This document shows positions 8,458-17,333 of a DNA stretch of 51,279 bases, piece by piece. This stretch comes from CAZLMG01 sp964560765. GTDB lineage: Bacteria; Bdellovibrionota_B; Oligoflexia; Oligoflexales; CAZLMG01. A program made the position numbers and the translations under genes. Location: positions 1 through 51,279 of the forward strand of contig CAZLMG010000029.1 of assembly GCA_964560765.1 (NCBI GenBank), read 5' to 3'. The notes beneath the pieces are model-generated. The model was not told the DNA's origin and ran no database searches. It saw nothing but the letters and a program-made list of their open reading frames with translations. The number at the start of each line of letters is the position of its first letter. Position 1 is the first letter of the stretch.

Positions 8458-9705
8458 TTAGCCTACGAAAAGTCTATTACCCAGCAAGCACTGGTGCAGT
8501 TCTCGATAAATCGACACCAGCTCTTCATGCGGTGGATTCGGGCCAGCCGCCTCCAAAAGCATGGATGCTAGACAGCCCCGCTCAACAATTCTTTGAGCAT
8601 CTGTCGCGAGTCGTTCATGGCCTGCAGGTAATGGCAAGCTGGTGGCTGATTGTAAGCAGTGCCGCCAAAAATCCTGTGCCGAAACTGACGTTGTTTGAAT
8701 TCCGAATGCGCCCAGCAGTTCCCGGTCGTCGATCACGGCTGTATGACCAAGGTCAACGCAGCGATCGAGCATTGCGCGTAGAGGCGCGGGCTCCAATAAC
8801 TTAGCGCGATCAAGCTTACCCAGGTGCCCCTCAACGAGATTTTGAATGGTGGTAGTAACAAGCCAAGCAATGGCAAGATCGGCGCGAGTGGATTCCTGGA
8901 CATCCAGCAGTCGGATTTCGATGGCACTGCGATCGAAGCGAGCAATCGCACCGCGTGAATTCAACCACTCATTCTGTAAAACCTTCAACGTGTCGTGTGG
9001 AGCGATCGCCGCATACGTTGGGTCCAAGATGATGCGCTGATAGTCAGCTTTGGTAAAGGCCCGTTCGGGAATGATTGGGCCAGCGATTTCAGGGATTTTT
9101 CGCTGATTTGCCCGATAAAACACCAAGCGACTGTCAAGCTGGCCGTGAAAACTGCCGCCATAGTATGGTGAACTAGCGGCAAGCGCCGGCAACATCGGCA
9201 ATACAACACGTACCGCCGCATGCAACCTGCCAAATTCCTCATCGCCCGAGAACGGCATGTTGATGTGCATGCTCTGCAAGTTGGACCATCCGTGGCCCGA
9301 GCAGCCGAAAATGCGATCGTAGGAAGAATAGATATCTTTGTTCTCTTCATCCCAGATCACGGTTTCTCTCAGGGGATTCATGAACGGATGCATCGCCGTC
9401 GGCAATAAGATGGCACCGAGATCTAGAGCAACCGTATTCACGGCCTGTATTTCTTGGGCAAAGAGCTTTTCAAGATCCGCAATGCTTGCTGCCGGCCCGT
9501 TACACTTCAATTCGATAACGTGCTTGACGATTTCATTGGACCAAGCTGCGGCCCCGCGTTCTACGTCGCTGCATGGTCCATCGCCAAGTCGCTCGAGAAC
9601 TTTGTCGGCAATCGGGGCAACACGCAGAGTATCGCCTTCGACGAGCATGTATTCCAACTCAATACCGTAGCCAGTAAATAGGCTGAGGGGAGCATTTTCA
9701 GCCAT
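8458..9705 (-). CDS. GCS2-family glutamate-amine/cysteine ligase
   Basis: A 415-residue glutamine-synthetase-fold carboxylate-amine ligase of the GCS2 family. The N terminus has the acidic substrate/metal strand (LFTGYGIELEYMLVEG), and later there are HINMPF-type and ARFDRSAIEIRLLD segments typical of the fold. Family members join glutamate or a related acid to an amine using ATP. The start is set by GGAGGTG just upstream of the ATG at 9705 and overlaps the RimK-like gene by 8 bp. Longer in-frame starts inside the upstream gene are unlikely. The C39-peptidase / RimK-like / GCS2 grouping has been noted in comparative analyses of amidoligases, and its product remains unknown to me. Confidence 0.85.
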   Translation of the reverse strand: MAENAPLSLFTGYGIELEYMLVEGDTLRVAPIADKVLERLGDGPCSDVERGAAAWSNEIVKHVIELKCNGPAASIADLEKLFAQEIQAVNTVALDLGAILLPTAMHPFMNPLRETVIWDEENKDIYSSYDRIFGCSGHGWSNLQSMHINMPFSGDEEFGRLHAAVRVVLPMLPALAASSPYYGGSFHGQLDSRLVFYRANQRKIPEIAGPIIPERAFTKADYQRIILDPTYAAIAPHDTLKVLQNEWLNSRGAIARFDRSAIEIRLLDVQESTRADLAIAWLVTTTIQNLVEGHLGKLDRAKLLEPAPLRAMLDRCVDLGHTAVIDDRELLGAFGIQTTSVSAQDFWRHCLQSATSLPLPAGHERLATDAQRIVERGCLASMLLEAAGPNPPHEELVSIYRELHQCLLGNRLFVG

Positions 9706-11167
9706 GGGGGGCACCTCCGACGCGCTTATTAAGCTGCGCGAGAAAACTCTGCATGATGCGTTCGTACAGCACATCTTTCAGGTGGATGTCCTCGACGCCG
9801 GCATCGATACTAGGATTGTCATTGATTTCGATGAGGAAGTACTTGCCTTTATGCTCTTTGACATCAAGGCCGTATAGGCCCCGGCCAATGAGCGAGCTGG
9901 CTTGCGTGGCAAATTCCAAGAGCTTTGGCGGCGCATCTTCGACGGCTAAGGTATCGGACTTTCCATCCAGAATTTTTCCCGACTCTGTCTGCTTGTAGAT
10001 CTGCCAGTGGGCGCGCGACATATAGTAGCGACAGACAAACAATGGCTTGCCATCGATCATGCCGACCCGCCAGTCGAAGTCGGTTGGCATGAATTCTTGG
10101 CCGATGATCACCGAAGACTCTTCGAATAAATCGGAAGCAAAGCTATGCAGTGATTCAATATTATCGGCCTTAACGACGCCCTGTGAAAATGAGCTATCTG
10201 GCTTTTTAAGAATGACTGGGAAGTTAAGCGTCTTGGCGTCTTGCTGCCAGTTGTCACGATGTAATAGCACTGTCTTCGGAATAGCTATCTTATTTCGACG
10301 CATCAGTTCTGCGAGAAATACTTTGTTGGTACATTTGATAATCGAATCAGGATCGTCAATCACTACCATGCCGAGGGCTCGGGCCTTTTGTGCAAAGCGA
10401 AATGTATGATGATTCACACACGTTGTTTCTCGGATGAAGAGTGCGTCGTATTCTGCCAATCGCCGATAATCAGAGGGTTCGATGGTTTCGGCCTCGATCC
10501 CCAGTTTCTCGGCTGCTTTGATGAATTTGCGAATAGCTTTTTCGTTCGACGGGGGTGTGCGTTCCTCGGGGTTGATGAGTATGGCGAGGCTAAATCGGGA
10601 GTTAGTGCTCGATGCTGGCTTCTGTCTTCGCTCCAGGTATTGTTTGAGGAAATCGGCGAACGCTTCTCGATGGTTTTCAGGAATGTCTTTGAGCGTAATC
10701 AGCGCTAACTGCGTCATAACCCATCGCCCCTCCTTGCGCAGGAACTTGGCTCGGAGCAGCGGCGCATCAAAGGAGCGACTAATTTCTCGTGCGAGCTTGG
10801 CATATTTGTGAGCAACGTTTTGGCCGAAGTAGACACTGAGTTCAAATTTGTCGGACTTCAGGTCATTTAGCTGCCGTTGAATCAGTTCGTCCAGGTCCTC
10901 GGAGGCTATGTTCACTACCGTCCGCGAGCGTAGCTTCTGGACAGTATCGATCGTGGGCACGATGCGATGACCGCGCGCTCCCGCCAACAGTGAAACATAG
11001 TAGCCATCGCGCTGATAGCGATACGATGAGCACAGGTTCAGGACGCGGATGTTGCGTTTTTCCTGAAAGATCTCACCAGAAAAGTATTCAGCTGCCGTGA
11101 CCACCTTGAAGTCCTTGCCGAGGCATTGCCACGCTTCCTGACTATCGACCACAACTACATTGAGCAT
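9698..11167 (-). CDS. RimK-like ATP-grasp ligase with N-terminal RLAN domain
   Basis: The 489-residue protein has an N-terminal RimK-like (RLAN) region (about residues 1-200, with RVLNLCSSYRYQRDGYYVSLLAGARGHR) and a C-terminal ATP-grasp domain (about 205-480). The ATP-grasp part shows PVILKKPDSSFSQGV, the VIIGQEFMPTDFDWRVG lid and the Mg-binding FLIEINDNPSIDAG. ATP-grasp enzymes of this type form peptide or amide bonds, often by adding Glu to a carboxyl or amine. It starts 3 bp after the C39-like gene stops and overlaps the GCS2 gene, so the three act as one operon. Substrates are unknown. Confidence 0.9.
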   Translation of the reverse strand: MLNVVVVDSQEAWQCLGKDFKVVTAAEYFSGEIFQEKRNIRVLNLCSSYRYQRDGYYVSLLAGARGHRIVPTIDTVQKLRSRTVVNIASEDLDELIQRQLNDLKSDKFELSVYFGQNVAHKYAKLAREISRSFDAPLLRAKFLRKEGRWVMTQLALITLKDIPENHREAFADFLKQYLERRQKPASSTNSRFSLAILINPEERTPPSNEKAIRKFIKAAEKLGIEAETIEPSDYRRLAEYDALFIRETTCVNHHTFRFAQKARALGMVVIDDPDSIIKCTNKVFLAELMRRNKIAIPKTVLLHRDNWQQDAKTLNFPVILKKPDSSFSQGVVKADNIESLHSFASDLFEESSVIIGQEFMPTDFDWRVGMIDGKPLFVCRYYMSRAHWQIYKQTESGKILDGKSDTLAVEDAPPKLLEFATQASSLIGRGLYGLDVKEHKGKYFLIEINDNPSIDAGVEDIHLKDVLYERIMQSFLAQLNKRVGGAPHG

Positions 11168-11170
11168 GAT

Positions 11171-11914
11171 TCACTGAGGCCTTTCGATGATGAGTAGGTT
11201 GGCATCATAAGTCATAACTCCGAGTAGCACGGAGTGAATGAGACGATTGGTACTGACATGATAGAAACCGTCTGGTCCATGTGGGTTGGGGTGATAGGGA
11301 TCGGCAATCAGAATTTGATCATTGGCTTCATCGACACCGGTCAAGACGACGAAGTGACCCGCTGGGTCGCCGCGGACATCGTCGGGTTGACCCGTTTCTG
11401 GGATCTCGCGCGGCGAGCGGTATAAGTAGGTGGAGCTCAAACCGCAAATGATCGGATGTCCGTCGTGAATGTGCTTGGCCAAAACCGATCGAGTCAAATC
11501 ACTAAAGCGTACCCGGCCTCCAGCACGCATATAATCCGCATAAGCACTACAGGCAGTAGCCACCTTGCTACCGCGCCGAGTCCTCGCGCGCTTGTCGAGT
11601 AGGTCGCACAATCTATTGGGTCCAAAATTAAACCAGGTTGGGTCAAAGATACGCAAGTTGTAAGAATAAATCGTCGTCCGGTATCCCTTTTCCAATGCGT
11701 GTTTCCCAAGGTGAGAGAGTAACGTTCCACCCTCTTCCAACATCGGCACTTCGGCGATGAGCTTGCGCAGCGATAGGTTCTCTCCATAGTAAGAGTACAC
11801 GGCATGTAAGCAGGTCGGTCCACAAGTCACATCATCCGGCTGTCGCCGCATGGGGAACTGGTCGAGAGCCAAAGGGGGAATGGGGCGCGAATTTGGCAAG
11901 TTGACTGCTTTCAT
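11171..11914 (-). CDS. C39-like cysteine peptidase
   Basis: A 247-residue papain-fold protein of the C39-like type, without a transporter. The catalytic Cys lies in DVTCGPTC (Cys31 from the chosen start), the His in PAGHFVVLTG and the Asp in ILIADPYHP, so the triad looks complete. No signal peptide is seen, which suggests cytoplasmic action. The ATG at 11914 is preferred because the longer frame runs into the divergent patatin gene; an upstream start at 12025 would overlap it. It heads the operon with RimK-like and GCS2 ligases and probably trims or releases the ligases' product or a tagged peptide (inference). Confidence 0.8.
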   Translation of the reverse strand: MKAVNLPNSRPIPPLALDQFPMRRQPDDVTCGPTCLHAVYSYYGENLSLRKLIAEVPMLEEGGTLLSHLGKHALEKGYRTTIYSYNLRIFDPTWFNFGPNRLCDLLDKRARTRRGSKVATACSAYADYMRAGGRVRFSDLTRSVLAKHIHDGHPIICGLSSTYLYRSPREIPETGQPDDVRGDPAGHFVVLTGVDEANDQILIADPYHPNPHGPDGFYHVSTNRLIHSVLLGVMTYDANLLIIERPQ

Positions 11915-11954
11915 GTTTTCAAGACGACCTAAAAAGCCGTCGAATACCGTTTTT

Positions 11955-11964
11955 ATATTATAAT
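11955..11964. promoter_or_regulatory. AT-rich divergent promoter core
   Basis: In the 86-bp gap between the C39-like and patatin genes, overlapping TATAAT boxes occur on both strands (plus 11959-11964, minus 11962-11957). No good -35 box stands out on either strand. A shared divergent promoter is plausible. Confidence 0.35.
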
Positions 11965-12000
11965 GGTCGTAACGAGGTAATTCTAGCGGGGCGTCGACGG

Positions 12001-13140
12001 ATGTCAGTAATTGATGATGGACCACGAGTTGGATTGGTACTGACCGGTGGCGGGGCGCGCGGGGCCTTTCAGGCGGGCGCAGTTCGGGCCATTAGCGAGA
12101 TTGCTGCTGATTCGGGCAGATCTCGCCCTCTGTCCATCATCACCGGCTGTAGCGCTGGGGCGATCAATGCCACCTATGTCAGCGCCCATATCGACCGCCC
12201 GGAAGAAATTGCCCGGCTAGCTGATTTTTGGGGGAACTTGCGCAGTGACCAGGTCTTCCGATCGGATGCGCGCTCACTAAGCAAAATTGGAGTACGCTGG
12301 CTCTTCGATCTGGCATTCGGGGGGCTACGTCGTCGCGTGGGCATCAAGTCTCTCTTGGATACCCAGCCTTTGCGCGAACTCATCACCCAACGGATTCCAT
12401 TTCAAAATATTCCTGAGCAACTGCGGGCCGGCCACTTGGATGCTCTTGAAGTTCATGCGACCGATTATAGCACCTCCGCTAACGTCTCCTTTGTTAGCCA
12501 GCACGTTGAGCATGAGCCTTGGGAGCGGATCAACCGTTTGTCCGTTTCGACAACCATTGGAGTCGAGCACGTCATGGCTTCATCGTCCATTCCCCTGTTT
12601 TTTCCTCCAGCTATCGTCGAAGGGCGTTATTTTGGCGACGGTAGTCTGCGAAATACGGCACCTCTAAGCCCTGCTATTCATTTGGGTGCGGAGCGTCTGA
12701 TTATTGTTGGCGTTCGCATGACGCAGACCATCGACTATCACCGGCAATTGCCGGTGAAACCGACGGTGGCACGAATTCTTAGTATGATTCTCAATGCCGT
12801 ATTCATGGATGCGGTTGATACGGATTTAGAGCGGCTCACCAGAATCAATCGAACCGTCGGCCTAGTGCCCGCTGAGGATCGCTCCAGCAGTGGCCTTCGT
12901 CCCATCGAGTTCGTTTACATCCGCCCCAACATTGACGTTGGACGTATGGCAGCTAATTTCTACGATCGGCTTCCTGATTCGCTCCGCTACCTCTTGCGCG
13001 GTCTGGGATCGGCAGAGGAGGCATCTGAACTGGTGAGCTACTTGCTATTTCACGAAGAATATTGCGGCACTCTGGTGAACCTTGGCTACGAGTCCGCAAT
13101 GGCGATGAGGCCGGAAATCACCAGAATTTTCGCCGCCTAA
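12001..13140 (+). CDS. Patatin-like phospholipase
   Basis: The 379-residue protein shows the full patatin motif set: oxyanion loop LTGGGARGAF (Gly16-Gly21), nucleophile elbow GCSAG (Ser51), and the dyad Asp in FGDGSLRN (Asp213). Family members are lipid acyl hydrolases (phospholipase A or lysophospholipase). No signal peptide is visible. It is divergent from the C39/RimK/GCS2 operon and 85 bp upstream of the oxygenase operon. It may be a stand-alone lipase gene or the first gene of that operon. Confidence 0.9.
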   Translation: MSVIDDGPRVGLVLTGGGARGAFQAGAVRAISEIAADSGRSRPLSIITGCSAGAINATYVSAHIDRPEEIARLADFWGNLRSDQVFRSDARSLSKIGVRWLFDLAFGGLRRRVGIKSLLDTQPLRELITQRIPFQNIPEQLRAGHLDALEVHATDYSTSANVSFVSQHVEHEPWERINRLSVSTTIGVEHVMASSSIPLFFPPAIVEGRYFGDGSLRNTAPLSPAIHLGAERLIIVGVRMTQTIDYHRQLPVKPTVARILSMILNAVFMDAVDTDLERLTRINRTVGLVPAEDRSSSGLRPIEFVYIRPNIDVGRMAANFYDRLPDSLRYLLRGLGSAEEASELVSYLLFHEEYCGTLVNLGYESAMAMRPEITRIFAA

Positions 13141-13225
13141 TCCCCATTGACTCTTGCCGGGGAAACCATTAAACGGCGTCTGACTGGGGGTACTATGACC
13201 AACATTTATCGGGCTGGGGTGAATT

Positions 13226-14038
13226 ATGGCCTTGCAGGCTACTAACATCGTCAATTTGGAGCGTTATCCATTTTTAGCCCCGGAAAATTCTAAGTGGTCG
13301 GAATTGCTGCCACATTTGCGATCTCGTTTTGAAGCCAGCGGCGTCTGTATCCTTGAAGACTTTATTCGCCCCGAGCTGTTGCCTCAGTTTATTCGCGAGG
13401 CGGAAGAGTTGGCACCGCTCGCCTATCATAATACGTTGACGGGTAATGCCTATTTGGACGAGCCGAGCGCGAATTTGCCTGACGATCATGTTCGGCGTCT
13501 GACGGAAACGACTTCATTAGGAGCGGTGGCCTACGATCAAATCCCTCGTTCGACCTTGCTGCGTACAGTATACGAGTGGCCCGAATTGACGAGGTTGATT
13601 CAAGTTATCGTTAATCGGGGACCGGTTTATCATTATGCGTGCCCCATGGGGGGCATCAATATTTCCGTTATGCGTGATAACGACTATTTGCGCTGGCATT
13701 TTGACCAGTCAGAGTTTGTAGTCTCGATTCCCGTACAAGACGCCGAGCAGGGTGGAAAGTTCGAATTTGTGCACAATCTGCGTCGATCTGGCGATGAGTG
13801 CTATGAGGATGTCGCGGCCGTGCTGAAGGGCGACCGCAGTCGCGTGCAAATCCTAAATACACCTCCCGGCAGTCTGGTCTTGTTTCAGGGCATGAACACC
13901 CTGCATCGAGTCACGACTATTCATGGCAAGAAGGACCGGCTGATAGCACTCCTTGGATATGCTGATCGTCCTGATGTCGACTCGTCTGATTATCTCAAGC
14001 AGATTCGCTACGGACGGACAAAGGTCTTGTCTCAATGA
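13226..14038 (+). CDS. Fe(II)/2-oxoglutarate oxygenase, BesD/ArpA-like
   Basis: A 270-residue double-stranded beta-helix oxygenase. The iron facial triad is visible as LRWHFDQSEF (His158, Asp160) and a distal His in TLHRVTT (His227); Arg238 in KDRLIAL is placed to bind 2-oxoglutarate. The WHFD..EF context matches the family that contains the lysine halogenase BesD and ArpA-like proteins. Because Asp160 is present rather than the Gly/Ala of halogenases, hydroxylation or desaturation is expected, not halogenation. GGGGTGAATT precedes the ATG. The stop overlaps the next start (ATGA), so it is coupled to the aspartase-fold gene. The substrate, probably a small amine or amino acid, is inference. 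Confidence 0.8.
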   Translation: MALQATNIVNLERYPFLAPENSKWSELLPHLRSRFEASGVCILEDFIRPELLPQFIREAEELAPLAYHNTLTGNAYLDEPSANLPDDHVRRLTETTSLGAVAYDQIPRSTLLRTVYEWPELTRLIQVIVNRGPVYHYACPMGGINISVMRDNDYLRWHFDQSEFVVSIPVQDAEQGGKFEFVHNLRRSGDECYEDVAAVLKGDRSRVQILNTPPGSLVLFQGMNTLHRVTTIHGKKDRLIALLGYADRPDVDSSDYLKQIRYGRTKVLSQ

Positions 14039-15213
14039 GTACACGTTTTGACCTTCATGCCATGATGCCTGAAAGTGCGGCAGCGACGAGGCTGCATGCA
14101 TTCTCTGGGATGACGTTGGGGAGCTTTCCCCGTTTATTGCAGGCACTTTTGCAAACGAAGGCCGCTTGTGCAGAGGCCAATGTTTGTTCTGGTGAAATTC
14201 CGGCCGCTGTAGCCATGCGAATCAAAGATGCCTGCGAGGCATTGCAAAGTCCTGTCTATCTGGATTGGTTTTTTTCGGATCCGCTTCAGGGTGGTGGTGG
14301 CATCATCATCAACCTCAATGTCAATGAGGCACTGATCGCCCTTGATGCCACGCATCAACCCAGGAAACCGCCGTTAACTTGGAGCCAAGTCAATGCTTCG
14401 CAGAGCACCGCCGACGTGGTCGCTACTGCAGGTCGGATCGCGTTGATTCGTTCAGGGCACAGCCTGTGCGCTACAATCGAGAGATTGTGCGCAGCACTGG
14501 CCGAAAAGGAAGCTGAAATCGGCTCCCAGAAGACTTTGGCGCGCACCTGTTTGCAGGATGCCATGCCGACTATCATGGGCGCCCGCCTTAGCGGGTGGCG
14601 CCTTGCGGCAGCTAGGTATCACCAGAGACTGCTCGCTGCGATAGGTGAGATGCATGCGGTGTGGCTTGGCGGAACCGTAATTGGCGATGGGCTTGGGGCC
14701 TCCGAAGCCTACCGCGAACACATCCTCGTCACATTGCGCGCCGCGAGTGGGCTGGATCTGCAGATTCGCCCCCCTCTGCAGGATGGAGCGCAAAATTGCG
14801 ATGACCTGGTGAATGTTGCCGCGACTGTGAGTGGCCTGGCCTCGTTGCTGATTCGCGTGGGACAAACGGTTCGACTTTTGGCATCTGGGCCCAAGGGCGG
14901 GTTTGGTGAGTTGTCTTTGACGCCGATGATGCGTGGATCATCTTTCTTTCAAGGTAAGGTCAATCCTACCCAAGAGGAATCGCTCATGCAGGCCGGTATG
15001 CAGGTCGTCGCTTGGACGAGTATTGCCTCGCGAGTTCAAGAGTGGGGCGATGCCGATCTAAACGTGTGGGAGCCGTTGGCGACTCTGAATGTATTGCTGA
15101 GTATGACGGCGTTGGAGCGGTCCCTCAGCCACTGGACTCGAGGATCGCTCGCGGGACTCCAGATCAATAGCAACCGATGCCAGGAATTGGCAGGCATGGC
15201 GCCGCGCTTTTGA
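14035..15213 (+). CDS. Divergent aspartase/fumarase-superfamily protein
   Basis: The 392-residue protein follows the fumarase/aspartase fold in order. It has a GGGGIIINLNVNE segment like the superfamily's GSGT..N.N.NE loop, VNASQSTADV (119-128) where active enzymes have SQSSND, RTCLQDAMP (Thr171-Cys172) where fumarases have RTHLQDA, and the mobile Ser loop GSSFFQGKVNP (Ser302-Ser303), which is intact. Several substrate-binding residues are therefore changed while the catalytic Ser loop remains. Such enzymes add or eliminate an amine or water across a dicarboxylate double bond. It is coupled by ATGA overlap to the oxygenase and followed 20 bp later by the aldehyde dehydrogenase. A lyase with an altered substrate is the best reading; a non-catalytic role is possible. 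Confidence 0.7.
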   Translation: MSTRFDLHAMMPESAAATRLHAFSGMTLGSFPRLLQALLQTKAACAEANVCSGEIPAAVAMRIKDACEALQSPVYLDWFFSDPLQGGGGIIINLNVNEALIALDATHQPRKPPLTWSQVNASQSTADVVATAGRIALIRSGHSLCATIERLCAALAEKEAEIGSQKTLARTCLQDAMPTIMGARLSGWRLAAARYHQRLLAAIGEMHAVWLGGTVIGDGLGASEAYREHILVTLRAASGLDLQIRPPLQDGAQNCDDLVNVAATVSGLASLLIRVGQTVRLLASGPKGGFGELSLTPMMRGSSFFQGKVNPTQEESLMQAGMQVVAWTSIASRVQEWGDADLNVWEPLATLNVLLSMTALERSLSHWTRGSLAGLQINSNRCQELAGMAPRF

Positions 15214-15233
15214 GCGCGAGCATAGGAGATAGA

Positions 15234-16727
15234 ATGGAAGTAGCTAGACTGGATTGGGCTCGCAGTTGGATCAAGACGGCGCCAACCCATTTTATCAATG
15301 GAGCCTGGACGCCAAGTCGCGGCGAGCGTCAGTTTGAAAATATCAATCCAGCTGATGGCTCGGTGACTAATGTGTGGACCCTGGCTGGTGTAGAGGATGT
15401 CAACACGGCCGTAGCGGCAGCCCAGCGCTGCTTTGAGCTCGGAACTTGGCGCAAGACGTCTATGCGGGACCGGGCGCGCAAGATGCGCGCGATTGGCGAG
15501 GTCGTTCGCCAGCATCATGCCGAGCTGGCGACACTTGAGTCGTTGGATAATGGTAAGACATACCGCGAAGCCTTTAACGACGACATTCCAGATTGCGCCG
15601 ACATTTTTGACTACTACGCCGGCTGGATCGACAAGATTTATGGCGAGACCGTACCCGTCGAAGATGGATACTTGAATTATACGCGGCGTGAGCCGGTAGG
15701 TGTGTGCGCGCAGATTGTGCCTTGGAATTTTCCCCTGTTGATGGCCTGTTGGAAGCTTGCACCTGCTATCGCCACGGGTAATACGGTTGTCATTAAGCCA
15801 TCGGAGTTCACCTCGTTAAGTTTGGTTCGGTTTTTTGAGTTAGTGCATCAGAAGGTCGATTTGCCCGCAGGTCTTTTGAATTTGGTTATCGGTGACGGTG
15901 CTGCAGGGGAAATGCTTTCAACTCACCCAGGGGTTCACAAGATCGCCTTCACCGGCAGCACCCCAGTTGGTAAGCGCATCGTTGGACAATCCGCCGCGTC
16001 AAATTTGAAGCACGTTTCTTTGGAGCTTGGTGGAAAGTCGCCGAATATCTTTTTTGCGGACACTCCTGACGTTGATGCGGCCGCCGATCGCGGTTTCACC
16101 GCCATGTTTTCCCACAAAGGTGAGAAGTGCTCGGAGCCGACACGTTTTTACGTGCATGAGAAGATCTATGATCGCGTCATGGAGCGACTCATTGCAGCTT
16201 GTGAGCGAGTGCGCTGCGGTGATCCTTTCGCTGCGACAAGCGATCAAGGACCGCAGGCCAACAAAGGCCACTTTGAAAAGATTATGAGCTACATCGATAT
16301 TGGCAAGAACGAAGGTGCCCGTCTCGTGGCCGGAGGAAAGGCGGATGTTGGCGGTACGAATGCGCAGGGATACTTTGTGCGTCCGACGATCTTTGCCGAC
16401 GTCGAACCGACCATGCGTATTTCTCGGGAAGAGATCTTTGGCCCGGTGCTGTCAGTTCGTCGATTCCGTGATGAGGACGAAGTTATACGGATGGCAAATG
16501 CTTCCGACTATGGACTGGCTGCGGGTATCTACACCAGTGATGTTTCGCGGGCCCATCGAGTGGCAGCTCAGCTCGAGGCCGGCATGATTTTCGTCAATCG
16601 CTATGGATGCTACGAGTTTTCCAGTCCCTTTGGTGGCTATAAGCAGAGCGGCTGGGGCCGAGAGATGGGCAACCATTCCATTGACCTCTATACTAAGATC
16701 AAATCTGTCTGGGTTGCTTTAAGCTAG
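15234..16727 (+). CDS. NAD(P)-dependent aldehyde dehydrogenase
   Basis: A 497-residue class 1/2-type aldehyde dehydrogenase. Visible parts are the cofactor segment IVPWNFPLLMACWKLAPAIA, KPSE, the FTGSTPVGKRI turn, the general base in LELGGKSPN (Glu264), and the catalytic Cys in GEKCSEPTR (Cys299). The C-terminal EEIFGPVL and FGGYKQSGWGRE blocks are also present. It oxidises an aldehyde to an acid; overall it looks closest to betaine-aldehyde or aminoaldehyde dehydrogenases. The start is fixed by TAGGAG upstream; a longer frame from 15177 overlaps the preceding gene. It completes the oxygenase-lyase-dehydrogenase set. Confidence 0.92.
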   Translation: MEVARLDWARSWIKTAPTHFINGAWTPSRGERQFENINPADGSVTNVWTLAGVEDVNTAVAAAQRCFELGTWRKTSMRDRARKMRAIGEVVRQHHAELATLESLDNGKTYREAFNDDIPDCADIFDYYAGWIDKIYGETVPVEDGYLNYTRREPVGVCAQIVPWNFPLLMACWKLAPAIATGNTVVIKPSEFTSLSLVRFFELVHQKVDLPAGLLNLVIGDGAAGEMLSTHPGVHKIAFTGSTPVGKRIVGQSAASNLKHVSLELGGKSPNIFFADTPDVDAAADRGFTAMFSHKGEKCSEPTRFYVHEKIYDRVMERLIAACERVRCGDPFAATSDQGPQANKGHFEKIMSYIDIGKNEGARLVAGGKADVGGTNAQGYFVRPTIFADVEPTMRISREEIFGPVLSVRRFRDEDEVIRMANASDYGLAAGIYTSDVSRAHRVAAQLEAGMIFVNRYGCYEFSSPFGGYKQSGWGREMGNHSIDLYTKIKSVWVALS

Positions 16728-16731
16728 GGAA

Positions 16732-17301
16732 TCAGGTGCGAGGAAACGCCTGCACGAGAGCTCGATAGGGACTCTCAGGTTCTGCTGGCGGGTTGTTCAT
16801 GAACACACGCTGTACGATTTCCAGGTTGCCGGCGTCGTTGCGCCGAGCATGCACATACTCATACCGAATGGCATCAAAGGTTGTAGGCTTGTAATCCTGC
16901 AGATGGGAAGCCTCGGCAACGGACTTTGCAAATGTAGCAAAGGTGTCGGTTGCCAAATCCGCAGGGCCTTGAATCTTGTCCTGACCTCTATCCACCCACT
17001 CGCGCGCGGCTGCATTTTGAGCCTTGCGACGATAGACGATCACCTGCCCGTTATCCAAATATCCAGCGTCGGAAAAGAGGCCCCATGCCTCCGGATATTC
17101 ATGCTTGGTCATGGATTGAAGCATATGAAACTGAAAGTCGGGGCGAACCTCACCCTTTTCTGAAAGTGCGCGTGCCTCCTGTTCGGAGTTGGTTGCCTTT
17201 GGCTCTGCCGCTGGCTGTTTCCCAAATCCAAGAAAACAGCTGCTCACCACGAGGATGAGAGGGGCGGCGATGCCAGCAATGGTGAGCTTCATGACTTGCA
17301 T
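16732..17301 (-). CDS. Lipoprotein of unknown function
   Basis: A 189-residue protein with a lipobox ending VVSSC (Cys22) and a Gln/Pro/Glu-rich linker, then a compact alpha/beta-looking domain (HMLQSMTKHEYPEAWGLFSD ... YEYVHARRND). I do not recognise the family. The start is the ATG preceded by AAGGTAACC; an ATG nine bases later is an alternative. Its stop is 5 bp from the aldehyde dehydrogenase stop (convergent). The small Cys-rich gene lies directly upstream on the same strand. Confidence 0.65.
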   Translation of the reverse strand: MQVMKLTIAGIAAPLILVVSSCFLGFGKQPAAEPKATNSEQEARALSEKGEVRPDFQFHMLQSMTKHEYPEAWGLFSDAGYLDNGQVIVYRRKAQNAAAREWVDRGQDKIQGPADLATDTFATFAKSVAEASHLQDYKPTTFDAIRYEYVHARRNDAGNLEIVQRVFMNNPPAEPESPYRALVQAFPRT

Positions 17302-17333
17302 ACTGGTTACCTTAGTTGATGGTTCCAAAGCCA

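Noticed and set aside
13226..14038. Reading the BesD-like oxygenase as a halogenase
   Set aside because: Halogenases replace the iron-binding Asp with Gly or Ala. Asp160 is present in HFD, so hydroxylation or a related reaction is expected.
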